A DNA stretch of 64,000 nucleotides from Hawksworthiomyces lignivorus (Eukaryota > Ascomycota > Sordariomycetes > Ophiostomatales > Ophiostomataceae): assembly GCA_002917075.1 (NCBI GenBank), contig NTMA01000008.1:372001-436000 (forward strand), given 5' to 3'. Numbering within the stretch: position 1 is the first letter of the stretch; each line of letters starts with the position of its first letter. The notes below the pieces were generated by a model. The model was not told the DNA's origin, made no database searches, and saw only the letters and a list, made by a program, of their open reading frames with translations. A program made the translations under genes and the position numbers. Shown in pieces: positions 34,744 to 45,039 of this stretch.

Positions 34744-36753
34744 ATGGCAGTGGAAATCGCCGGAAGTGTGCAATCGCGCTTCGTGCAGACGGGGGTGCTA
34801 CTGCAGCTGATGGTGCCTGTCCTTGGCAGGTCGTCGGAGCATGGGCTAGATGTGGCCCTTGACGGCGACGCTGGGGGCGGCACGCAGACGCAGCGGGAGC
34901 CCTTTCTGAAGCGGCGTTTTCTCGACGCCATTGCCCTAATGTGTGCCGTTGAATACGGCGCCCATGCAAGCGCGGCGGCCGCGCTCGAAGATGACGGGCC
35001 GGAGGGCACGGTGGTGCGCGTAGCCAGCGGCCAGGGCGTGTCGAACGCCTCCATGACAGAGCTGGGGGAAATTATCGCCATCTTAAATTCAGCCGCCAGG
35101 GGTGGTAAGTGGAATCCCACGTGCCGTGCGGCCGCTGCTTTTGACCAGAATGCTGACACTCCCCGCGGCGGGGTGCCTGCAGCCCGCCCGCTCGACGCGG
35201 TACATGAGGCAGTGCTGACCTCGGTTGTCTATATGGGGCGGGCCAGGATCGCGCTCTACGTGGTCCGCATCCAGCAGGCCCTCGAGGCCGGGTCGCTGCG
35301 GCGCTGCCAGGGCACGCAGTGTGCGACGTGCAACGCCGCCGGCTTCGAGCAATGGGTGCAAGAGGCGCAGGCGGTGCGCGACATGGGCCCGTCGCCGAGC
35401 TCGGCCGACCTGACGCGGGCGGTGAAGTGGGCGTTTGCGGGCAAGACGCAGCACGAGGCCAGCCTGTGCTCGCCGACATGCCCGCTGACGGGCGGCGGCA
35501 GCAGCCCGGCCGTGCCGCGCTGGGTCAGCGCCGTGCTGAAGCTCGGGCGCTACGGCGTGGCCGCCGACGCCATGCTGCAGCTCGTGGCGGACGTGCCGCG
35601 GCTGTTCCCCATGGCGGTCGAGGCGGTGGCGGACGCGCCGGTGGGGCTGGCGTTTTCGCTCCCCGCCGCCACCGCGGGGGCCGCGGGGATCACGGGCGGC
35701 TCGTCGCTCCCGCTGGCGACGATCCTCCGCCGGCTCATGTTCGGCGTGGAGGCCGAGTGCCTGGCGAAGCTGAGCCAGGCCTGGTCGACGACGGACCCGG
35801 AGGAGCACTTCCGGCGGGCCTGCCGTCTGGAGCTGCGCGTGCACGCGGAGATGCAGCTGGTGCACTTTTACGACGAGAACCCCGGGCTGACGCCTTCGTT
35901 CCCGTACCTGGGCGTCAGCCGCCGGTCGTGCTATTTCTGCCAGAGTTTTCTGCAGAACCACCCGATCCGGCTGGACGTGACGTCGTGCAGCGGCAAGCTC
36001 GACACGGCCTGGCGGGCGCCGCCGACGACGCCGATGCCGGGCAGCCGCATCTTCAAGCGCTACAAGGCGCTGACGACGCAGCTCAGCGACGACATGGAGA
36101 AGCTCGTGCGCGAGGTCCTCACCAGCAGCCGCAGCCTCTTGTTTCAGCGGCAGCTTCTGCCGGGCGGCATCGGTGGTCCGCCGCGCCCGCTCCGCAGCAG
36201 CTCTACATGGACCTCTGAGCCAGCAGCTGCTCCGAGCAAGGGAGCAGTGGCTGCGGCTCCGACTACGAAAACAGCGACTCCAGAAAAAGATGACTCCGAT
36301 ATTGCGCGCCACGTCGGGCTTCCTCGCAGCAACAGCAACAGCAGTGACAGCGGTGATAGCGTCACGAACGTTGACGACGGAGGCAGCGACACGTCTGTTC
36401 CTGGTAGCGTGGTCGAAGAGGAGACGGGCCAGATCTCGTCCGACATGGTGTTCATTTTCCGACGCGGAGACCGCAGCGACCAACAAGACATCGTCATCCT
36501 GGACCAGCTGCGCGATGGGGCCGCACATCGTCCGTCGTGGGCGCGGCTGCTCGGGTTCCTGCAGGATAGTAGCGGCATTGGCTTCCAGCCGGCGGACGAA
36601 TACCTTTTGATGGACGGGAAATACCGGGCAGCCTGTCAGCGGCAGCTTGTCGCGTGCGTCGCCTACCTGCGCATCGAGAGGAAGACGAAAGTAGACGTAG
36701 AGATCTGCAAAGTAGAGTACCAGGCAGGCTCGACAAACGGTAAGAAATCCTAG
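34744..36753 (+). CDS. Large protein with OTT_1508-like deaminase domain
   Basis: Single exon, 669 aa. The central region carries the metal-binding signature of the deaminase fold: H367-A-E369 in LRVHAEMQLVHFY, then C396-x2-C399 in SRRSCYFCQSFL about 27 residues later. This combination (HAE with SxxSCYxC) matches the OTT_1508-like deaminase family found in many moulds. The N-terminal half is helical and includes a small Cys pair (CATC near residue 200). After the domain comes a Ser/Thr-rich, low-complexity linker (about 480-560) and a conserved-looking C-terminal module of about 100 residues (SSDMVFIFRRGDR..). There is no signal peptide or membrane helix. Whether it acts on a nucleic acid, nucleotide or something else is unknown. 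The absence of introns and very high G/C third positions are notable. Confidence 0.8.
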   Translation: MAVEIAGSVQSRFVQTGVLLQLMVPVLGRSSEHGLDVALDGDAGGGTQTQREPFLKRRFLDAIALMCAVEYGAHASAAAALEDDGPEGTVVRVASGQGVSNASMTELGEIIAILNSAARGGKWNPTCRAAAAFDQNADTPRGGVPAARPLDAVHEAVLTSVVYMGRARIALYVVRIQQALEAGSLRRCQGTQCATCNAAGFEQWVQEAQAVRDMGPSPSSADLTRAVKWAFAGKTQHEASLCSPTCPLTGGGSSPAVPRWVSAVLKLGRYGVAADAMLQLVADVPRLFPMAVEAVADAPVGLAFSLPAATAGAAGITGGSSLPLATILRRLMFGVEAECLAKLSQAWSTTDPEEHFRRACRLELRVHAEMQLVHFYDENPGLTPSFPYLGVSRRSCYFCQSFLQNHPIRLDVTSCSGKLDTAWRAPPTTPMPGSRIFKRYKALTTQLSDDMEKLVREVLTSSRSLLFQRQLLPGGIGGPPRPLRSSSTWTSEPAAAPSKGAVAAAPTTKTATPEKDDSDIARHVGLPRSNSNSSDSGDSVTNVDDGGSDTSVPGSVVEEETGQISSDMVFIFRRGDRSDQQDIVILDQLRDGAAHRPSWARLLGFLQDSSGIGFQPADEYLLMDGKYRAACQRQLVACVAYLRIERKTKVDVEICKVEYQAGSTNGKKS

Positions 36754-37422
36754 AGCCCTTTAAGCTTATTGCGCTAAGTATGGAAACAGGAGCACAAGCG
36801 GCGGGTCAGATGCATTAGAATTGATGCAATAGGCCTTTCATGTAACGGAGAGAGAGCAATCGGGATTGTTAAAGTTCAAGTGGAAGATGTGTTTGGGGGC
36901 AGAAGAGGCGCGGCTGTTGAGAGTGCCGACTGCATATTTAACAGACTCTCTCGATAGTGGGCATAAACATGTTAGCAAAGATTGATGTACGCCTATCCAC
37001 TGCGGCTCTGTAACTACTGTCGTAGCCTTACTCTAGCTCACAATGAAGAATGACGTGAATATGAACGAATACGCCGTGGAGCGAATTCTGACTCTACTGC
37101 TGCTGAAGGAGTCCGTGTTAAAACGCATTCAGGCGCTCTGCCATTCCCTTGAGTAAGCAGAAAAGACCAAAGGATAAAAAATAATAAGGGATATTATGCA
37201 AAGGCTGCTGCTTCTGGTCATTCTAAAAAAAAGACAAAAACCGCTGCGCCGGTCCGAATGTGTCGTGCAACCATTCCTCCCCCCTGCCGTGACGCCATAG
37301 AAATGCTGAAACTGCCTGCTGCCCCTCCCACCTCGCGAAAAAGCATACTACACGCATGACGTATCCTACAGATGCCTGCTTCTGCCGCTCCAGGCCCGTC
37401 TCTACCTCCCCTCGTCCCGGCC
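36754..37422. other. Convergent intergenic region, nothing seen
   Basis: 669 bp between two convergent genes. Only short frames and an A-rich run near 37226 are present; it should contain both 3' UTRs. Confidence 0.6.
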
Positions 37423-38908
37423 CTACAGGGGCACCTGGTTGCGCGGGCGGATGCTGCGCAGCTTCATGTGCATGGTCTGGGGGTCGTACTTGCGGGTCTT
37501 GGGGTCCCAGAAGGCGGCGACCTCGATCATGATGCGCGAGTTGGGCGACTGCAGCTCGACGAGGCCGGAGACGCCGACGCTGCCGCCGGGCGGCTGGGGC
37601 CGCAGGGGCAGCCAGGTCTCGGCGAGCTTCTTCTTGAACTCGTTCCAGGCGTCGTCGATGCTGGCGCGCAGCGAGTCAAAGGGCACGAGGTCGCGCGGGT
37701 TGAGGATCTTGTCGTCGTCCGAGGAGGACGAAGAAGACGAAGACGAAGACGTCGAGGACGTCGTGATGGCCGTCGGCGTGGCCGTCGTCGTGCCCGCGCC
37801 GGCCGCGACGACCTTGTCGTCCTCGCCCTTGGCCTTGGACGCGGACGACGGCAGCGCAGGCGGGCGGGCGGCGCGGTCCTGCTCCTCTATGCGGCGCTTG
37901 AGGACGGCGGCTAGCGCCTTGATGTCGTTGGTGTTGCCGGCGGACGCCGGGTGGGGCTCGGCGGGCTCGAAGCCGAAGAAGCGGGCGACGTTGGCGGCGT
38001 TCTGGCGCGCGAGGGTGCTGACAAACGACGAGGCCGACAGGGCGACGGGCGCCGGCCACAGCGCGCGCGTGATGCGCATCATGGTCATGGGGTCGACCTC
38101 CATGGAGACGTACTCGAGGCCCTCGGGGGTGAGCAGCAGTCTGTGGAGAAGGGGGAGGCATACGTCAGCGAGCCAGAAACCAGAATGAGGCAGAGAGAGA
38201 GAGAGAGGGAACAAGCAAAGGGAGCGCCATACCCATCACGCATGATCTTGGGCGGCGGCCGGTATGGGAAGTCCAGGTCCAGCCAGTGCTTCCGCACGAG
38301 CATCTGCCGGCCGCACCGGTGGGTGAGAATCGGGTTGGCCTCTGCGGCCACGCGGACGGTCTCGAGAATATCATCTGTGTTTTATTCCAGAGCCGTCAGC
38401 CACGAGATTCTTTTCTTCCTGCCACAACATGCACTTTTCCTTTCCTCTGCAATCCAACCTACTCCGAATCTTCAGCAGCAGCTCCCGGTCCCGGGCAATG
38501 CGGATGTAGGCCTGCCACTCTGGGTCGGTGCCCTTGTACGGCCGCGACTCGACGACTTTGAATGTGAAGGGAAAGGGGAAGAAAATCGGTGTGCCGTCGT
38601 CCTCGATGTGGTCCGCGATCGGCGGAACGACCACGCGGGTCAGGTAGGCCGACCAGCACACGTACATAACGGTGGCCCCGATGGCGACATTTCTAATGCT
38701 GTTAGCAACAGACGGACGGGTACGACAAACGGCCGACTTCGAACAGCTGCTCGAGAGAGACCCGGGGTGCCTACCTCAGTCGCCTTCTCGTCCTGATTTT
38801 CACATGCTGAATAACAGGCGCCGCAGTGCTCGCATTCGCTGGCGGCCGGCGGGAGAGCAGCGAGGACAGCGATGAGGCCGCCCTTGCTGTCCGGAAGGAT
38901 CGAAACAT
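37423..38908 (-). CDS. Conserved-looking mitochondrial membrane protein of unknown function, 4 exons
   Basis: Predicted 407 aa from exons 38908-38775, 38692-38463, 38374-38233 and 38140-37423. The first exon encodes a classic mitochondrial presequence: Arg/Ser/Ala-rich with no acidic residues (MFRSFRTARAASSLSSLLSR..). A single hydrophobic segment follows at about residues 46-66 (VAIGATVMYVCWSAYLTRVVV). The remainder is soluble-looking and probably faces matrix or intermembrane space. It has a Ser/Asp-rich low-complexity stretch (a run of about 14 Ser then DDD) before a C-terminal domain ending RSIRPRNQVPL. I do not recognise the family. Location in the inner membrane is inferred from the presequence plus one helix. 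Without the first exon the protein would wrongly start at the Met inside the helix. Confidence 0.8.
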
Positions 38909-39780
38909 GATATGTGTGTGCTTCGAGAATGAAGGATGGCCCAAGGCCAGGAGGGGAGAAGGTGGTGGCGGTAGTGGTGGTGGATTGCTGGTGAAGTCCG
39001 GCAGATGTGCTGATCAGATCAGATGCGAGAGAGAGAGAGAGAGAACCGTTGAAAGCCGTGTAACGGTAATTTTTTAGCGGGTCTAGTATTATTACAGTAT
39101 CCGAGGCGATATCGTGAGTGCAGCGACTAAGAGGACAGGGTCTGTAATCTGTCGACATCGACACTGAAAAGAAAACAACAAAAACGCGCAGAGAAGCAGA
39201 AAACAAAAAGAAGGATTCGTCAAGGAGAGTTGAGAATGTCGTAAAATGTTGAAGAAAGTCTGTCGTGCAGCAATTTTTGCCGTCCAAGTCCGGAAGACAA
39301 ATGGGCTGGCCAGGGCCTAAAATGGCTGGCAGAAGCCGCTGGAAGCTCTTTGGCTGGGGAGCCGAGAGGACCTAATTGGGGCATGTCTCCGCTGTATTAG
39401 TCGCTAATAAAATTCGCTATCGCCGCATCTTCAGGGTCGATCGCGTTAGACAGTGTCAGTTACCGGTGGATGCAAATAAATGTATACTGTAATGCACTGT
39501 ATTATACTGTGCATTTGACGTCGCTTCGGAGGAACAATGATCCAGCTTTAGCTATGCAACTCGCAAGGCAGTCGCTATCTGCAGTGCACACTCAGCCAAT
39601 TATAGCGCTAACTATCAACAGTAGTTGCGTCTTTTGTTTAAACTTCTCAAAGCTTCACTTTCGACTCCCTTTCCCAGCTCCGCCAGAGACCAAAAACTCT
39701 CCCTCCAGCCTCTCGTCTCATCCATCTCCATTTGGTTGTCGTCGTCTAAAAAGAGGCCAGATTATACGACAGCTCCCAAA
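38909..39780. other. Divergent promoter region
   Basis: 872 bp shared between the mitochondrial-protein gene (minus) and the Vps3844-type gene (plus). It holds a GA microsatellite near 39028-39043 and a short pyrimidine-rich stretch before 39781. No gene is supported in it. Confidence 0.6.
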
Positions 39781-41193
39781 ATGAAGTTCACAGCCAGCTT
39801 GGCCATTGCTGCCGCCTCCCTGGCCAGCTCAGCCGCGGCCGCTGCTGCGTCGGCCCCCGTCTATCTCCTTCGGTCTTCTGCAGCAACTCCCGACTCGACC
39901 TCTGAGTCTTCCTCCGTTCCTAGCCTACCTCGCCAGATTGTCCGCCAGATCCTGCTCCAACGGATACGCGCCGACGACAGCAGCAGCTTCCTCGACACCC
40001 TCCCCGACAGCTACGACCCCGAGAGCGCGCTTGGCCTGCTCCGGCAGTACGGCGTCAAGACACCCTCCCTGTTTGAGGCCCCAGAGGCCGCAGCGAGACG
40101 GCATCCCAGCCAATTGGTCGTTGTAGTTGAGGGCGCCCAGCCGGCCCATGTGAAGACGCTCGAGGCTGCTCTACCAGCGGACGCCAGAGCGCTCGCTTTC
40201 AAGGTGGCTGACCCGCCCTCGCATGTGGCCAACGAGCGGCTGTTTGTCAACGAGCTGGGCAAGGTGGACGGAATCCCACCTGTGCAGCAGGCTGATGTGG
40301 CTGCCGCCTTTGCTGATTTCCCGGCGCCCTGGGAGAACGGCCTGTTCCTCGGACTGTATGATCTGAAGAAGGTAAGAGTGCAGCCAACCTGATCTCTGCA
40401 TAATTGTCCCCCCACTGTGTGTGTTTTTGACCCTCAATGACGAAGGCGCTGACACCGGACGCTCGACTAGAACTCTGATGCCGTGGATGTCCTCGCAGCC
40501 CACCTCCCCCAGCTGCTGACTCTCGTCGAGAGCGGCGACGTCGAGGCCATGCTTGTGCTGCTGCCCGAGGCCAGCCGGTTTTCGAAGCTCAACCACTGGA
40601 CGGCCCGGCCGCTCTCCAAGGCGAAGGCTCCCCGGCCCCAGGAGGACATCTCGGAGCTGAAGCGGCTCCGCGCCCGCGAGGCCGTGGAGGCCGTCATGAC
40701 CGAGGGCTTTGAGGGAGCCGACGTCGTCGATGGTAATGCCGCCGCCGCTGCCGAGAAGGAGTTCCCGTCGCCCAAGGAGTTCGTCGCCACCGTCCACGCC
40801 GCCCTGCCGACGGCGCCCATCCCCTCGTGCTTCCAGTCCTTCAACGCCTGCGTCGCCCAGACCGGCAACTGCAGCAGCCACGGCATGTGCGTCGACAAGT
40901 ACGCCGTCAACAGCGGCTCGTCGGCCGCCGCCGCCGCCGCGAAGGGCTCCTGCTTTGTCTGCCACTGCTACTCTACCCTCAACCGGCCCGAGGACAGCCC
41001 CGGCGGCCTCAGCACCACCCACTGGGCCGGCAACACCTGCTCCAAGGTGGACGTCAGCGTGCCCTTCTGGCTGCTCACCGGCTTCAGCGTCGCCATCATC
41101 GGTGCCCTGACCTTTGCCATCGCCCTGCTCTTCAACGTCGGCGAGGAGAAGCTGCCCGGCGTCATCGGTGCCGGCGTGAGCCGGTCAAAGTAA
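39781..41193 (+). CDS. Vps3844 (DUF3844)-domain membrane protein, 2 exons
   Basis: Predicted 437 aa from exons 39781-40371 and 40471-41193 (GTAAGA donor, GACTAG acceptor, phase 0). It has an N-terminal signal peptide (MKFTASLAIAAASLASSAAA) and a long lumenal region. A Cys-rich EGF-like segment follows (CFQSFNACVAQTGNCSSHG, then CFVCHCYST). One transmembrane helix near the end (VPFWLLTGFSVAIIGALTFA) and a short cytosolic tail complete it. This order matches fungal proteins with the C-terminal Vps3844 domain, annotated as vacuolar-sorting related; they are type I membrane proteins of the ER/secretory route. The exact molecular role is not established. Divergent to the mitochondrial-protein gene. 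Confidence 0.88.
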
Positions 41194-41574
41194 GCAATGC
41201 TAGATTTAGCGGGACAGTTTATGTGAAGAACGTGTGCGAGAATGGGGTTGGGTGTGCGAACAAGCATTTTTTCTTTTTTTTTTTTATTTGTACAAGTCTT
41301 GTGACTATGATTCAGACAACGGAGAACATTGGTAGTAGATTCATGTCTTAAGAGGGCATCGGCTCGACTCTTTTTTTTTTTTTGTTTAGGTCCTTTTTCA
41401 CTGTCAACTGCTCATATTGTGTATCCTATTGTCTTTTTCCCATTTTGGCGTTGGAACCCCCCGTTTTCATTGATTCCTCAGATATAATAATACAATATTA
41501 CATGGCATTAGCTGAATAAATAGATCGCTTTCTAAGTAAGACATGGCACATTACGCGGTATAAGCCTTTTTTTT
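41194..41574. other. Convergent 3' intergenic region
   Basis: 381 bp with two T-rich runs (about 41269-41284 and 41371-41383) and AATAAATAGAT near 41515. It holds the 3' ends of both neighbours; no gene is seen. Confidence 0.65.
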
Positions 41575-43515
41575 TTAAAACACGTCGTCGGGGTCTGGCC
41601 TTCGCGTAGGTGTCGTGCCAAGACTCTCCAATCCGCGCTCGACCGGGAACTCGCCTGCCAGCCCCGGCGGCAGAGGCCGTAGCGGCGACTGCGTGACACC
41701 TGAAGCGGCAGCAGCTGCCGCTGCCGCTGCTACGGCAGAAGGCAGCTTCGTGTCGGCCTTGGTGGCGGCGCCGGTGGTGCCCAGCACCGCCTGGTACTTT
41801 TGCGCGGCCGCGTCCAGCACCGCCTGCACCTCGGCCTCGCGCGCAGCAATGTCTGTCTTTTCCTGCTCTGCTGCGGCCAGCCGGGCACGCCGCTGCGCCG
41901 CCTCGCGCGCGAGCGCGTCCACGGCGCTGCGCATGCGCGCTAGGCAGTCGGCCAGGTCCGGCAGGGGCCGCAGCTTGGGCACGACCACGGCGGCCGAGGC
42001 CGCGCTGTCGGCGAGGCCGCGCTCTTCGCTGCCGCCGCCGCTTGTCCCATTCCCGAGGGGGGCCCGCCGCTTGGCCAGGCCGTCCATGCCCGCGCGCACC
42101 TGCGCCGCGTCGTAGGCAGCGCGGCGCTCGGCCTCGGAGTCGCTTTCGTCCTCGCCGTTGTTGATGTTGGCGCCCAGGTCGCCGTCCCCGTCGCCGTCGT
42201 CGCCGCCGGGCCCCTCGGCCGCGTCAATCAGCGCCGCCATGTCCTTCTTGCGCCGCCGCCGCGCCTCGCGCTCCGCCCGCCGGCCCAGCGGCAGCTGCCC
42301 GTCGTCCAGAAACTCGTCAAAGCCCTCGCCCAGGTCCTCGTCCTCGCGCACCAGCCGCGTCTCCTCCTGCCGCTGCGTCTTCTTCTTGCTCGCGCCGTCG
42401 CCCGCCGCCAGCGACAGGTACCCGCCCGCCTCGTCGTCCTCGTCGCCAAGCGCCAGCGCCCCCTCCTCCAGCGCCCGCCGCGCCCGCCGGTCCTTGCGCT
42501 CCTGGATCTCCGTCGCCGTCAGGATGTGCGCTGCGGGCGGCGGCGGCGGCGGCGCTGCCGCTGTCGTCGCGCTCTGCAGCGACGCCAGCTCCGTCGCGTC
42601 CACCACCATGGCGCCCTCCAGCTCCGACGCGTCCCAGTCCATGGCGTCGCCGTCGCCCCCGCCGCCGCCCCCTTTCCGCAGCGACCCCAGGTTCTGCGGC
42701 GTGTTGGGCGTCGAGCTCTGCAGCTCGTCCAGGTACGCCTGGCTATAGCGCGGCCGGCCGTCCGCGTCGCCGTCGTCGTTCTCGTTGTCGCTGCCGTAAC
42801 CGCTGCCGTCGTCTTGCTCGCCGCCGCGCGCCAGCTGCCGCGTCGGCAGGCTGCCCGACAGAGACGTCCGGAACGCGTTAGTCGCCAGCACGCGCTGGCC
42901 CAGAGACGAGATGCCGCCGCCGCCGCTGCTGCTTCCTGCCCCGCGCTTCGGCGTCGACACGGCTGCTGGCCCGTCTTCGCCGTCTTCGCCGTCTTCGCCG
43001 TCATCACCGTCGCCATTAGCCCCTAACCCCGCGCCAAACGACAGCCGCGACGACGCTGTCGACAGGCGCTTCTTTGTCCGCGTGGATCCCGACCGGCCGA
43101 GGCCGAACGTGGGACGCACCACGACAGGGCCCTCATCGTCGCTGCCGTCTTTGCCCTTTGATTTGTCCTCGTCCGCTCTTGCGTCGCCCGTCGTGCTGCT
43201 CTCGTCGTTCGGACCATCGTCGTGGACCTCGCTGACGTTGATGCTGCGCCGCAGCGCCGATTTCTTGATTGGCCGCTTGCCAAAGCGTATTGGCTGGATT
43301 ACGGGGTCGGATGAGCTGTCTAAGAAAGAAGATGGAAATTATAGTCAGTCTTATGTATTGCGCATCAGCAAAACGTAGAGAAAGAACAGAAAATTAAAAT
43401 AAAAAAGAATTTACTCACCATCTTCGCCGAGTGGCACGCCGCCGCCCTGCTCTGGCTCATCCTCGTCCTCACGCGTGGATATCCGTCGCCCTTTCCGCTT
43501 ATTGAACAAACTCAT
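41575..43515 (-). CDS. NTR2: Nineteen-complex-related protein 2 (Ntr2-like splicing factor), 2 exons
   Basis: Predicted 613 aa from exons 43515-43419 and 43319-41575 (93-99-bp class intron, GTGAGT donor, TTCTTAG acceptor). Start MSLFNKRKGRRISTRE followed by an acidic and Ser-rich stretch, then IRFGKRPIKKSALRRSINV. This resembles the fungal NTR2 family, partners of Ntr1/Spp382 that recruit the helicase Prp43 for spliceosome disassembly. Charged, low-complexity repeats abound: a DGEDGEDGEDG run, Ala/Gly/Asp-rich segments, Lys/Arg-rich helix and a probable coiled coil (ALAREAAQRRARLAAAEQ..) near the C-terminus. The protein would be nuclear. The call rests on general architecture and the N-terminal and coiled-coil regions, so it is good but not certain. 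It is divergent from the SmG gene. Confidence 0.72.
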
Positions 43516-43803
43516 TGTCGAAACGAACCAGAAACAATAGGTTTCTTGTTCTGCCGTACAGTTGCTAGTCCAGAAGACAAGAGTTGAGCTGCAAAGACGA
43601 CATGGCCGTTGTTTTTCTAGAGGCAATATCTCAAGGCTTTATCTTATCTCCACGTGAACAAAATTAGTCATCCGCCACCGCAAGCCAGGATACCCTACCA
43701 AAACGAAAAAAAGCTGCTATTTCGTGCCGCTGCCATCGCGTGCAGCTTTTGGAATGCTCTCCGTTTAAGCCTACACCCACACACCCCAATCCCTCTCTCA
43801 ACC
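43516..43803. promoter_or_regulatory. Compact divergent promoter between NTR2 and SmG genes
   Basis: Only 288 bp separate the two start codons, so both promoters and 5' UTRs must share this space. The SmG side ends in a pyrimidine/CA-rich leader. No TATA box is evident. Coordinated expression of two splicing genes is a reasonable inference from this arrangement. Confidence 0.6.
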
Positions 43804-44288
43804 ATGGCGCCAGCACAACCAGAACTGAAGAAGGTATCTTGCCAGCTGTCATTTTCTCTCTTCAAGGTTACAATGCCTTTTGCTGACATGATTTCCAGTA
43901 CCTCGACAAGCGGCTGTTCGTGCAGCTCAACGGCAGCCGCAAGGTCATCGGTGTGCTCCGCGGCTACGATGTGAGCTCCGCCCTTGGCCTCCTTTGAGCT
44001 GTTCTTATTTTTTTTACGCATATACTGATATGTGTCCATCTGCTAGGTCTTCTTAAACATTGTTCTCGACGAAGCGGTAGAGGAGAAGGATGGCGGCGAG
44101 AAAGTCAAGATTGGCATGGTGGTATGTCCTCGTGTTTGCCTCAAAGCGTTTGGCTGTCTACTCTCTCGAGACGTACTTGATCTGTTTTTATTGATTTTTA
44201 TCTTTCTTCATAGGTCATCCGCGGCAACTCGATTGTCATGCTGGAGGCGCTGGAGCGCATCGGCGGCGACGACAAGGGCCCACGATGA
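43804..44288 (+). CDS. SMX2: Small nuclear ribonucleoprotein SmG, 4 exons
   Basis: Predicted 83 aa from exons 43804-43833, 43899-43970, 44047-44121 and 44214-44288. Every exon is a multiple of three, so all three introns (65, 76 and 92 bp) are phase 0. The Sm1 motif is seen in KRLFVQLNGSRKVIGVLRGYD and the Sm2 motif in VVIRGNSIVMLEALERI, the latter almost identical to human SNRPG. SmG is one of seven proteins that ring the U1, U2, U4 and U5 snRNAs in the nucleus. Its length is standard for the family. It converges on DIB1, another snRNP gene. Confidence 0.95.
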
Positions 44289-45039
44289 TAGATCGCATCT
44301 ACGTGGGATCACGACAGCATTTTTGGGGCAGAGTGACGGGCAACTATATTGTCGAAAGGGGCTTCTGGTTTTTTTTTTTACATGTTTTCTTCTTTTCTTT
44401 ATGGGATATCTACACGAGTTTTACACAACGGCAGCTGGAAGAGGCGTTGGCAAGATGAACACAAAAGTCTATGCGAAAAGGGCGGTTTCTATGTGCCTCG
44501 GCTTTTCAATACAATTATTGCATGAAAGAATACTACGGCTTTGCAATGACACAGACAGGCCATGTTTCTACACTTTGGAATGGCAGCACTTGGTTGCGAA
44601 GAGAGATTCCCCTGGCGGGCAGATGTCCTTGTTCCTAGAGCAAGAGATGGGGCAGATTCCGTATGGCAACATGCACAAATTCAAAGTCGCAGCAGTTCGG
44701 CCAGAGCACGTACCTGTCGCAGACACAAAGACGGGAACGCTGTCTTTGAACGGACGGCGGGCTGGCGAAGGAGAGTTCAGCAATGATATCAAGAGAAAAG
44801 GTAGAATAAAAAGTGTGCATAATATTTCAAAAGGGAAGGGCTTGTCCTACTTTAATCAACATTGCAATCCAGCCAAACAAACAAGGCGGTAGGTCTCGTG
44901 GAGAACCCGAGGCCGGTAGCTGCTGCGTAGACCCGGTCGCTTGAGGATTTGTCGTAAAAATCTAAGCCGAGTGCAGCCCAAACGCCAGCGCATTCCATAC
45001 CATATAAATCCAAGTAGCCCCGAGGCGAGTTCGTCGCGC
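44289..45039. other. Convergent region between SmG and DIB1
   Basis: 751 bp holding the 3' UTRs of both genes. A plus-strand frame runs through part of it from the last SmG intron, but it lacks a start of its own and any family resemblance. A T-rich run lies at about 44368-44379. Confidence 0.6.

Noticed and set aside
35089..36528. 479-codon minus-strand frame opposite the deaminase-like gene
   Set aside because: Its product is a His/Arg/Ala-rich low-complexity string typical of an antisense shadow.
42158..43378. Ser/Pro/Arg-rich plus-strand frames opposite NTR2
   Set aside because: They mirror the repetitive acidic coding sequence of the sense gene and have no independent support.
44116..44892. 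258-codon plus-strand frame running through the last SmG intron and 3' flank
   Set aside because: It begins inside SmG coding and intron sequence, and SmG splicing into the RGNSIVMLEALER exon explains that part far better.
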